A stretch of 64,000 nucleotides of DNA from Nelumbo lutea (Eukaryota; Streptophyta; Magnoliopsida; Proteales; Nelumbonaceae), in NCBI GenBank assembly GCA_022828595.1, contig JAKGHH010000001.1, positions 121,346,999 through 121,410,998 on the forward strand, written 5' to 3'. A model generated the notes under the pieces. That model had not been told where the DNA came from and did not search any database. It was given only the letters and a program-made list of their open reading frames with translations. This document shows, one piece after another, positions 35,101 through 47,100 of the stretch (position 1 is the stretch's first letter; every line of letters starts with the position of its first letter). The position numbers and the translations under genes were made by a program.

Positions 35101-38100
35101 CACTCTTTCAGCCAGAGAGTCTATTTGGCTGAAGTTTCAGATAGACCCAATCTCCCGTTGAGAATTCCAGTTCTCGATGCTTCTTGTCATAAGCAAGTTT
35201 CATACGTTGTTGAGCCCGCTGTAAGTGATACTTAAGGGTCTTAAAGTGTTTTAAAATGCGGAGGCGTGACGTGAGGTGTAGTTCAGAATGCAAGAGGCAT
35301 AATCCTCCTGAACACAAGGAGGCAGGTTATGAGGAGGATGAAAAGGAAGGGGGGATCTCATTTTTTCTTTATTTTTAATAAAAATCTTTTATATTAAGAA
35401 GAATAAAGATGCATAACAGTAGTTCAAAGGGTGCAATCATTTTCTTTCCCCTTATCTTTTCTTCCCTTCCCTTACTTTCCTTTTCTTTCCTTTTCTCTTT
35501 TTTTTCTTCTCTTTCCTTTCCTTTTCTTTCCCTTTCCTTTCTTTTCCTTTCCTTTCCTTTTTTCTTTTTTTTTCTGTATTTTCATATCAGATGTGCATGA
35601 GGCGCAAGAGGCATACGCCTCTTGCACCTGAGGCGTACGCCTCAGAGGTGTCAGCGCCTCTGGCATACGCTTCAGGGCGTTTTGGGAGCGCCTCGCCTGG
35701 AGGTGTGCCTCCAGGCGTATGCCTCCCACGCCTTTTAAAACACTGTCTCTTAAGTATGTCGTCTCTCTCAGTGAGTTGAGCTTCAACTTCGGCTATTGAG
35801 GAGGTCCCGAAACGGGACCTCTTCCCAGACTTTCTCAGGTATGGGTAGGGGTTGTAAGAGCCCAGCCGGGGATTGAGTGCTGTACTTCTGTTGTTGATAC
35901 GTGGCACATCTTGCCACAAAATCCTGTACCATTCATTTCATGCCCCTCCAATGAAAATGAATGGCTAGTCGTTTGTAAGTACGGAGAGCTCCAGAATGCC
36001 CCCTTGGGCTGAGTTGTGGAACAGATGTAACAGTTCTTGGTGATACCTGGATTGATCCGAAACCACCATTCTTCCTTTGTAAAAAGAACTCCTCCCTTCA
36101 CACTGTATTCTGGAGTGGTAGCAGATCCATCCAGAATTTGGGCCCGTAACCGGGTCAGCTGCTGGTCATGTTGAGCTTCTTGCTGTAATTGGCTCAGCAA
36201 TGAGTAGGAAGGCTGTGATACTCCCATTACACGAAGATCCCCCATCCTGGAGAGGGCATCAGCTACAACATTCGAGGGACCCGGCTTGAATTCAATGCTG
36301 AAATCGAACCTCAACAGTTTGTAGGCCCACTTCTGCTGATCAGGGCCCAATACAATGGTCAGTCCTAACCAGTGGCTTACCTTGCTGCATCAAGACCGCT
36401 CCAATTTCTTTCCCAGAGGCATCAGTCTCCACTACAAATTCTTAGCTGAAATCTGGGAGGCCCAATGTAGGAGGTGTGGTGACTGCCTTCTTCAATAAAT
36501 GGAAAGCTTCTTCAGCCTGTGGATCCCATTCAAAGGCGTGTTTCTTCAGCAATCTGGTGAGGGTGCGGCCAACACCCCGTAGTTTTTGATAAACCTGCTA
36601 TAGTAGCCAGTAAGCCCAAGAAACCCCCTGAGAGCTTGAGGTGTGGTGGGCCTGGCACAAGCAACCATACAGGCTATCTTCTCTGGATCAGTGGACACCT
36701 GCCCCCTGAGATGATATGTCCCAAATAGCTGATTTGCGTTTGGCCGAATGAACATTTGGTGGGCTTAGCGTACAACTGGTGTTGGTGGAGCAGGCCCAAA
36801 GTACACTGCAAATGGTCCAAGTGAGCAGCCCAATTTGGCTGTAAACTAGTATATCATCAAAAAATACCAGGATAAATATCCGCAAATAAGGTCTGAAAAT
36901 CTCATTCATGAGTCTCTGGAAGGTGGATGGGGGTGTTGGTCAAACCAAAAGGCATAACTAAGAATTCGAAATGCCCATCTGAGGTTCGGAAAGCAGTCTT
37001 GTGAATATCTTTCAAGTGTACACGGATCTGATGACAACCCGACTGCAGATCCAGTTTAGAGAAGTACTTGGCCTTACCCAATTTGTCAAAGAGTTCTTCA
37101 ATAAAGGCTATAGGATACCGATCCTTTACCGTGATGTTGTTCAAAGCCTTGTAATCCACACAAAACCTCCAGCTGCCATCTTTCTTTTTTACCAAAATAA
37201 CTGGGGATGAATATGGGCTGCTACTGGGCCTGATAAAGCCCTTGTCCAGCAACTCCTTCACCATCCGTTCCATTTCTATCCTCTGATAATGTGGGTAATG
37301 GTAGGTCTGACATTGGCGGGTGGAGCTCTGGGTTGGATGGGAATTTTGTGGTCATGGGCCCTAGGAGCCAGGAGGGTGTGGGGCTCCTCAAACACATCAG
37401 GGTAAGCCCGCAGCAATCTCTGAAGCTGCTGTAACTCACTTGGGCTGAGGTTAGTGGTTGCATTGGAGGGGATAGTTGTGGGCCCAAGAGAGCCCATGCT
37501 CATTAGTAATGGGGTAGCCGTCTACTGGCAATGTTTAAGAATGGCCTCCAGGTTCTCTTCGGTCATGGGCTGGTTTTTAATTCCCCTTAAGATGTAAGAT
37601 TGCCCGTCTTGGTCAAATTGCATGGTTAACTCGGCCCAGTTGCAAACTACAGGGCCCAACATTTGGAGCCACTGTACGCCCAGAACTACATCTGCCCCTG
37701 TGAACTCCAAGGGGTGTAGGTCCACTTGAAATGTATACCCCTGAACCTTGAGCCCCACTGATTTGCACTTCCCGTAACAAGTAATGCGTTGGCCATTGGC
37801 TACATTCACTGCGAAGCTCGGAGTGGGTTCAACCATGAGACCCAACTGTCGGGTTAACTCGGGAGTTATGAAGTTCAGTGAACTCCCACTGTCTATCAGA
37901 ACAGCTACTTGTCTCCCCAATATCTGGCCGTGGACTCGCATGGCCCGCGGAGTCTGATGCCCGGATAAGGCCTGTAAGGAGATGACACAATATTCCACCT
38001 CTGGAACGACCTCCACCTACTGAACTTCAATGTCTTCTGAACCTGGTTCAGATTCACCCTCTTCTTCAGCCTGAAGAAGATAAACTTGTTGGGCCTTACA

Positions 38101-41100
38101 TTTGTGGCCCTGGATGAATTTTTCGTCACAATCTCCCGTCTAGCCTGCATTTCTGCCCATGTCAGCTTCCGGTAGGGTAAGGTTAAGGAACCTGTTTCTT
38201 ACCCGGTGGTAAGGGTTTCGGATTAGTGGTCACTGGAACAGTGGGTGTAGCAGCAATGGGCCTGGGTTCGGCTCATTTTTAGGATAGTGGTGCCTGGGTA
38301 CTGGGCTTGGACTTGCCTGAAACCCAGTGGGCTTCCCCATCTTCCTGAGGCGGTCCAACCTTTCCTCCTGGAGTTTTGCTAAGCCAACTGCTGCCGTTAA
38401 TGTAGCAGGCTGCATAGTATTCACCTCAGTTCTGATATCCTCTCGCAGTCCTCCTATGAAACAGCCCACCAGGGCGGCCTCCGGCCAGCCGTGCACTCTG
38501 ATAGCCAGCCATTCAAATTCATTTTGGTATTCTCTTACAGTTCCGGTTTGTTTAACCAGCGAGAGTGGTTCATTGTAGTTCTCATAACCAGAAGGTCTAA
38601 ACCATACTTGTAAGGCTTCAGTGAGAGATCTAACCAAGTAGTTTGTGGATGGGTCTTTCGGTACCACTGGTACCACATAATGGCTTTGCCGTCCATATGA
38701 ATGGCGGCAATTGAAACCCTCTGGTCTGCAGGGGTTTCATGGAATTCAAATTATCACTCAGCACGGTAGATCCAGGGAACAGGGTCATTACCTGAGTAGA
38801 TCGGAAAGTCGATCTTGGCGGCTTTGATGGGGATGGCTCCTTCCCGCCAGCTGCCTCTGTTGCTACTTGATACTTCGGCCTCCGATGCTTTTGATGCCGA
38901 TGAAAGATGTTCGAACTGTCTGATCAATGTGGAGAGGGTTCGCTTGATATCTCTGAGTTTACTGGAGGTTTGCCACACTTCCTCTTCAATACGATCCATC
39001 CTTTCTTCATATGCTGTAGCTCTGGTAACTGGCATTGTTGCTAGGCTCTGATACCAGTTGATAGAACCAAAACGGAACAGGGAGAACTGGAGCTGTTCCG
39101 AGGGAGCTCACCCTCCTGAAATGAGAAGATAGGAGAAGAAGAGAGGAGGAGAGGAGAGAGATTAAGAGAAGACGTTTATTTTATTATGTTCTGTTGCTCT
39201 CAAGAGCTCATACAGATATTTATCATGGAGCACGTCCTCTGAATAACTAACAATCCACTCATTCCTCCTGACATGGACGACGTGAATACACGAACCGCAG
39301 TGGAGGCGTGGTGTGCATGAACTCTGGAGAGGCCTGAGTTGGGCTTCAAGTGTAGTGGGCCTGGATCCTTCTTTCTGGGTCTGCTGCTACTCGGGTCTTA
39401 ACACAATCTCTTCAAGAGAATTTCTTATCAATTTATTCTTGATCACAAAGCTTATTGTCCATGTGGTTCATAATCTGGTAGTGGATCCTGACTGATTATG
39501 AAATACTTGAAACCATGCCATGTTTTTAGCAAAAAAAGAGATCAACATGGTTCTGATTATTCAATATGAAGAAGTGGGATTTATAGAAGAATGCATTAGG
39601 ATTCAGTCATATTAAACAATTCTGTTACGATATAATGTCATTTGATGGTTCTGATCAAAATTTATATTTTATGGTAATCGAGTTTCTTCTTCTTTTTTTT
39701 CTTTCCACAACTACTTGCATCATTTAGAGGTTTAGGTTAATGTTCAATATATTTTTGCTTGTTAGACATAGTTAAGCCATGGTCTTGACTTTCTTCAGTT
39801 CACACATGCAGAATTTGGTAGAAAAAAGCATTTGGCCAATGCTTGCAGCAGAAAGCTTAAAGGCATTAGGTGGACTTGGTCTGCTTTCTCTTGGAGGAAA
39901 GTATTTACTCAGGCGTATCTTTGAAGTTGGTATCAAACTCTTTTAAATAAATCCAATTCTTCTTGTAATTATGACTTCAAAATCTTACAAGGAGGAAATT
40001 AAGGGAAAATCAATAAAATACAGGTTGTTGCAGAAACAAGGAGTTCAGAAGCTTTTGTTGCTCTCTGTCTGCTTACAGTTGCTGGGACTTCCCTTCTTAC
40101 CCAGAAATTGGGCTTCAGTGACACGGTTTGATATCTTTCCTCAAGGTTGGAGAATATCTACATATCTTTCTTCAAGCTGACATACTTTATAATTTATTTC
40201 TCATTTGTACAGCTGGGAGCATTTCTAGCTGGGGCACTTCTAGCAGAAACAAACTTCCGGACACAGATTGAAGCTGACATTAGACCATTTAGAGGCTTAC
40301 TTCTTGGACTATTTTTTGTGACAACAGGGACATCTGTTGACATGCAGGTATGTAAAAGATCTAGTCTTACAATTTCTTAAGATGTCTGGTGATCATTGGG
40401 TTAGATTATTTGCACTTACATTGTCTATGTGCATGTAGCTATGCTTGTAGTTGGTGTGCAACCTAGGATTAAAACAGTAACATCTAAAAGATATTAAACA
40501 CAACCAATAAGAGGAAACCTATCTAACACTCACAAATACAAGAGTTGAGGTTGGTGGTCTCTCTATAGAGTAAATGGTATGTAGGTTTATTTATTTGTTC
40601 ATTTCCAACCAAATAGCTGCAATTAATTAGATAGTTGTGATCATAAGTTTTGGATAGCTGTGCCAAGGAATATTCAAGGGCTCTGAATACCAAACCAGAC
40701 GATATTTGTTTTTAAATAATATCATACTAAATATCTAAATGAAAATTTGTTGCAATGTGCGTTTTATATACATCTTTTTTGACACAACAAACAAGAAACT
40801 TAGGAGTATTAAAAAAATCAATGATACATTTAGAAATGAGAAAACTATATCCTAAAATATATGTGCAATATCTTGTACCAATGTTAGTATCAAGTGATGT
40901 TCAAACAATAATTCTGAGCATGCTCTTTACCTGATATCTTAGCTATAGAGCTAACGATGTGAAAATGTTACGGTTTTTGCCGCATTTTCACATTCACTCC
41001 GACATGCTCCATATGCATATGCTGATCGTATCAGAGGCACTAGGACAAGTCACATATTACATGAATAGGATTGTTCAAAGTGCCACATAAAAGTAGCATT

Positions 41101-44100
41101 TCAAGATGATGACCTCTTCTGCTACAATTAATTGATCATTTTTGAACATGTGGATAGTATAAAATATCAAATGCAAATCGGAGTACAGCATTAATCCATT
41201 TTCATGAAGACAGTTTCAAGAATGGGGTGCCCATTCTTTGTCTTCTTGCATTCCTTTGACCCTCAAATAGACTGGATATACTTTTGGGAGAGTCCTCTGA
41301 ACATATATAGTAAATAATGGAACTTAGTTTCGTCGTATTAAATAAAAAGAACATAGTAAGAACTTTTCTCTTCAATATACATTTCATTTCAATTTGTTGC
41401 CTGTACTTTATAAATCCTTTTTGTAATGCAGCTCCTTTTCCGAGAGTGGCCAAATGTACTTTCACTCTTGGCAGGTCTAATTGTTATCAAGACACTGATA
41501 ATTACAGCGATAGGTCCCCGTGTTGGGCTAACACTTCAAGAAAGTGTGAGAATAGGACTACTTCTTTCTCAAGGAGGCGAGTTTGGATTTGTAGTCTTTT
41601 CTCTAGCAAACAGGTTAGTTGTGAATATGTGTTCTCCCTGATTTATCTTCCATTTGCCTATAATTTCTGAGTTTGTTGGTCTGATAAACTTTTTCCTCAT
41701 CAGGCTTGGTGTGCTACCACTTGAGCTGAACAAACTGCTCATAATTGTTGTGGTTTTGTCAATGGCACTAACACCCTTGCTCAATGAAGTTGGAAGGAAG
41801 GCTGCTGATTTCATTGATAATAAGTCCAATGCAGAGGACGTATGTACCAATACTAAGCCCTTTTACATGGATTACAGAATTTTAAATAGAAAAGATAACG
41901 ATGATAAGGATGATTAGTATCTTTAACTAGTTAAAGACTGTCAACTAAAATATCTGCCAGACTGACATTGACTGATAAGATCATCTTAAAAGCCCTAGTT
42001 TTGATTCTCTCACAACATTAAGGAGACATTAATAGATTGAATGATTAGAACTATATAAGCCAATCAATTTTTTTGCCAAAGGGATTGTTTAGGTGGAAAT
42101 CATTTGGATAATGAGATTAACCCACTGCTTAAGTACTGGTATACCATGCTTATGGTTATGCATATTGGATAGGTATCTAGGATATTCTCGTTCCTAAATT
42201 CTCTTGTTCTGTTAGCTTGAAATTGAATGTTGTCTTAATCTGAAATGCATTTTTAAATCTTCACAGAAAATTGTTGACATGGTCAACTTTGAAGCAAGTG
42301 AACCAGTTGTCATTCTTGGATTTGGACAAATGGGTCAGGTATATCAATTAACTTGTGTGTGTGTAACTTCTCATTGTACCTGAGCTACACATCTATCTAT
42401 CTATCTATCTATCTAATATATATATATATATAGTACCTATCAAGACATTTAACTTTTCCTAGATACAGGTACTTGCAAACTTCTTGTCAACTCCATTAGC
42501 TTCTGGGATAGATGGCAAGCTTGTGGGATGGCCTTATGTTGCTTTTGACCTTGATCCTGCAGTTGTTAAGGTTGGTGAAAAGTATTTCACATATTAGTGT
42601 TCATTGAATTCTTATATATGCAGAGATACCTTAACATGCACATGTGATCATGAAGTTGGAATCAAACTGCTAATTGGATTGTCAATTGGGAAAAATCTTT
42701 GGTACAAGAATTGATCCTAACTACATAAGCTATCAAATTCTCTTTGATGTTAGATGAAGAGTCGGTATCTCTAGAATTTATCTTCAAAGTTGTTTTAGTT
42801 GTGTGCTTTTGGCTTTGGTGATTTTAGGGTGAAAGGTTCACACTTTGTGGCATACTGCCATGCTGTGCATTAGTAGGGAAAACTTTCAACCTCTTCTTCT
42901 ACCTGATGATTTGTTGAGGTTCTGCTTCAACACAGGCTTCTCTTGGAGGGAGAAGCTGCCTCCTAGGTTGAAGATGGTGGGAGTTAACAATGGGGAAGTG
43001 GGAATTGGATTGGGAATTCAATAAACTTCTCTTGTTTTTCCGAGTAAGTACAGGACCTCTTTTTATATCTCAGTAATGGGCATGTGGTATTTTATTACAC
43101 TAATCTTGATTTCTTGGTTTGTTACTTGTAACTGAACCATGGTTGGTTGCCAGCTGGTTCTTGGTCAGTTATGCTGACCTGTCCCTGCTACTGAGATGGG
43201 TTTCTCTTTTTCCTTCTAGAATACACCTTCAGCTCGTTGTTCTTTCTCTCTGGGTCCCTAACATCTCCCCCCCACCCCACCTTGAGATTGTCCTCGTCCT
43301 TGAGGCTCAACTGTGGGAATTGGAGTGCTAGGTCAGAACAAGGTTCCCATGTGGCGTCTTCCATAGGTAGCCCCATCCAACTGACTAGAGCTTCTCTAGA
43401 GAATGATTGACTATTTTTCACCCATCTGAATGCCAGTATCTTCCTGGGTTGTAAATGAATGTTGCCTTCATCTGTGAAGTCTGGTAAGGTGGTGCATGGT
43501 AGTTGATTTTGACCCACTACTTTCTTTAGAAATGAAATGTGAAATACTGGGTGAATCTTGGAGGACTGTGGTAGCTCTAGTTTATATGCTAGAGGGCTGA
43601 TGCGTTGTACCACTTTAAAAGGTCCATAGTATTTGGGAGCCAGCTAATTGTAGGACCTTGTAGCTACCGAGGACTGTCGATATGGTTGTAATCTGAGGTA
43701 CACCAAATCACCAACCTGAAATTCCAATGGTCTATGTTTCCTGTCATAGTGTTTCTTCATCTGTTCTTGAGAATGTTTCAAGTGGACCTTGAGGTTACTT
43801 ATGATTTCATCCTGCTAAGTGAGGCACTCATCTACTGCTGCATTGGCCGATGACCCTTTCTCATATGGTAGGATAGCTGGGGATTCCCTACCATAGAGAA
43901 CCTTGAATGGTGTGTTTCTGGCTGATACATGAAAAGAGTTGTACCAGAATTCTGCCCATGGCAGCCACCGAGTCCATTGACGTGACCTTTCACTTGCAAA
44001 ACAACGCAAGTAGGTTTCAATGCATCAGTTGACTACTTCAGTTTGACCATCGGGTTGTGGATGGTGACTTGTTGATGTGCTGTGTTTGCTTCCTTGCAGC

Positions 44101-47100
44101 TTGAAGTATTCCTTCCAAAAGTTGCTGAGGAAGGCTGGGTCCCTGTCGGATATAATGACCCTGGGTGTGCCATGTAATCTTGTAATTTCTCTTACAAATG
44201 CTTCAGCCACCTTTGCTGCTGTGTATGGGCGGGCTAGAGGGATGAAATGGCTGTACTTTGAGAGGCAGTCAACCACCACTAACAGAACTGACTTGCCTTT
44301 TGATGTGGTAGTCCTATGATAAAGTCTATTGAAACTTCATTGCAGATCTCATTAGGGATGTGTAATGGCACACAGGACATGAGGTAACAAAATCTCTGAT
44401 GGTCCACTTCATACATGCCCATAAATAATGGTCTGCAATTCTCTTGTATGTTTTAAAAATTCCTGAGTGGCCTCCTATAATAGAGTTGTGGAATAGTGCT
44501 AGTAATTCTGGTATGTGAGCAGAATTAGCAGAAATGACTAATCTACCTTTGTGGAAGAGTGTAGAGGCCTGAACTGAATATCCTGGGGTCGATCCTGGGT
44601 CCTGGGCCTACTTAGCTCGAATTTGGCTTAATGTAGGGTCCTGTTGTGCCTCTTGCTTGAGCTGTTCCAGCAAGGGATAGCTGGGTTGAGATACTACTAG
44701 TTGGGCCATTTCAGGCATGCGCGACAAGGCATCCGCTACACGATTGACCGGGCCTGGCTTGACTCAATTACGTAGTTGTAACCTAGGAGCTTATGGGCCC
44801 ATTTCTGTTGTTATGGGGTAAGGAATTTCTGCTCCAACAAGTACTTCAGGCTCTTTTGGTCAGTACGGATTATGAACTGATGTCCCTGTAAATGTGCTCT
44901 CCATTTTTGGACAGCCAACACCACTGCCATGGGTTCTTTCTCGTATGTGGATTTGGCTTGTGCTTGCTGAGATAGAGCTTTGCTGAAATAAGCAATGGGT
45001 TTGCCTTCTTGCATCAGTACAGCACCTATACCACACCCTGAAGCGTCACATTCCAGCACAAATTGCTCAGAAAAATCTGATAGTGACAATGTTGGTGGTG
45101 TGGAAACCGCTTTTTTCAACCTCTCAAATGCTAATTGTGCTTCATCTGACCATTGAAATGCATCTTTACGCAGCAGCTGTGTGAGTGGTGCGGCTATCCA
45201 CCCATAATGAGGGATGAATCTCCGGTAGTACCTTGTAAGGCCCAAGAAGGCGCACAATGTTTTGACAGGCTTTGGTGGTGGCCAATTTTGGATGCTTTTA
45301 ATCTTGTCTGGATCCGCCATGACCTGTCCTGCCTTCACCACATGGCCCAAATATTGTACTTGTGATTGCCTGAAAACACATTTGGATGCTTTGCAAACAA
45401 TTGGTGTTGCCTCAAGAGTTCCAAAGTGATAGAAAAGTGTTAACACAAGAATATCGTCAAAGAAGACTAGTATCAAGTGATCTAAGTGTGGTCGGAATAC
45501 CTCGTTCATGATGGCCTGAAATGTTTGTGGGGCGTTGGTGAGCCCAAATGGCATAAATAGGAATTCGTAATGACCGTCATGTGTGTGAAACGCTGTCTTG
45601 GGTATACATCCTCCGGGTGCATCCTTATTTGATGATATCCCGATCTAAGGTCGAGTTTAGAGAATACCATGGCTGCTTGTAGATCTAGTAACTCATCAAA
45701 GAATGGAGAAACGATCCTTGACTGTGATCTGATTTAGGGCACGGTAATCCACGTAAAATCTCCACGTTCCGTTCTTTTTGACTAGTAACTCGGGTGCTGA
45801 ATATGGACTGGAACTTTGCTGAATAAATTGCTTCTCCAGTAATTCTTGGATAATTTTTTCCATTTCTTCCTGCTGGAATCTTGGGTACCGGTATGGCCTT
45901 ACATTTGATGGGGGCTCACCTGGAATTATCTCAATTCGGTGGTCTGCGTGCCTTGGGGGTGGTAGGCCTTTTGGTTCTTGGAATGTATCTGAATTCTCTT
46001 TGAGAAGTTCTTGTAATTCTTGCTGGGCTTTTGCTAGAATGGGCTCTTCTTCTGTTAGTAACGGGGCTGGATGGTTCCACCCCTATTTTCATGAAGATTA
46101 TTTGGTCCTCATCCTGGCACGTTTTGATGATGGTTCCACCCCTGTTAAGTGGCATTGTTTGCCCTCTATGGTGAAGTCCATTGTTAATTGTGATCAATCA
46201 CAAATGACTGGGCCCAATTCTTTCAGCCATTGTAGTCCTAGTACCATATCAGCTCCACTGAAGATTAAAGGATGCAAATCAACTACGAAATGTTGCTCCT
46301 GTATTTTAAGTGTGATTTGTCGAAAAATACCTTCACACTTTATTTGGTTACCATCTGCTACGTGAACCGTGAATGGATCCACATGTTCTATAGTAAGGCC
46401 CATTTGTTTGGTGGCAACCTTAGTTATGAAGTTCAGGGTGCTACCATTGTCAATTAAGACAGAAACTCTTCGGCCTTTTATAGACCCGAAAACCCTCATG
46501 GTTTGGATTTTATTCCGGTGAGGGCATGCAATGATATTTCCGGTGGGTCGGACGGGCTCACCTTGTTCTGCGACTATGACTTCAGTCTGGGACTTCAGTC
46601 TGGGTCTCCTCTTCTATCTCTTTGGTCTGGAGCATGAATAGTTGTTGGGCTTTACACCTATAGCCCGACCCAAAATTTTCTTCACAGTTATAGCAGAGCC
46701 CCGGTCCCTACGCGCTTGCATTTCAGCCCATGAGAGTTTCTTGAGAGGAACTGGTGCAGGTACTACCACTGTAGATCTGGATTGTGGGCCTTCTTGATGT
46801 TGGGCCGACCCATTCCTTCCAGTAGACATAGGCCGGTGGTTGACTGGTTCATTCAAGATAGCTGGAGTGAATCGCGGGGTCCAGTTTGAGCCTGGATAGG
46901 CTATAAGAGAGGGCCGACTGAGTTTATTGAGCTGAGTTAGTCTCTCTTCCTGAATTCTGGCGAGACTGAAAGCTGTGAGCAATGGCGGAGGTTAGAGGGC
47001 CTTCACCTCCATTTTAATTTCTTCCTTCAAGCCGCTGATGAAACACCCCAGAAGAGCAATCTCCGGCCATCCATGTACCCTCATCAACAGCTTTTCAAAT

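Larger units (their letters stand above)
34780..39035 (-). pseudogene. Gypsy gag-pol remnant with internal deletions
   Basis: Read from right to left. Gag begins [14 protein letters not shown] at 39035 and continues at 38676-38230. Next come a protease with [11 protein letters not shown] (within 38016-37522) and a reverse transcriptase with [15 protein letters not shown] (37273-36902) and the catalytic FFDDILVYS (about 36860). RNase H starts correctly ([19 protein letters not shown], near 36410) but jumps to its distal end. The pre-integrase zinc region follows (36350-35835). The integrase catalytic core is missing: the frame passes from the segment near 35840 directly to the post-core [15 protein letters not shown] region. 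[14 protein letters not shown] segment (near 35000) and a frameshifted chromodomain near 34800-34850 close the region. Confidence 0.85.
34380..39403 (-). mobile_element. Ty3/gypsy chromovirus-type retrotransposon in KEA3 intron 8, antisense
   Basis: LTRs at 34380-34721 (3') and 39059-39403 (5') begin TGATAGAACC and end CTTAACA. A 5-bp duplication CAATC flanks the copy (34375-34379 and 39404-39408). The primer site TGGTATCAGAGCC (minus strand, 39044-39056) matches initiator-Met tRNA. By hand the LTRs differ at about 14 positions plus one 3-bp indel over 342 bp, so roughly 96% identity. The gag-pol region reads right to left, is broken by stops, and has lost part of RNase H and the integrase core. 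A MITE is nested inside (about 35240-35745). Confidence 0.92.

Noticed and set aside
35409..35631. Phe/Leu/Ser-rich frames at the pyrimidine tract
   Set aside because: They are low-complexity translations of a CT repeat within a nested MITE.
44077..44319. Plus-strand open frames within the intron 15 gypsy element
   Set aside because: They are antisense shadows of the integrase frame.
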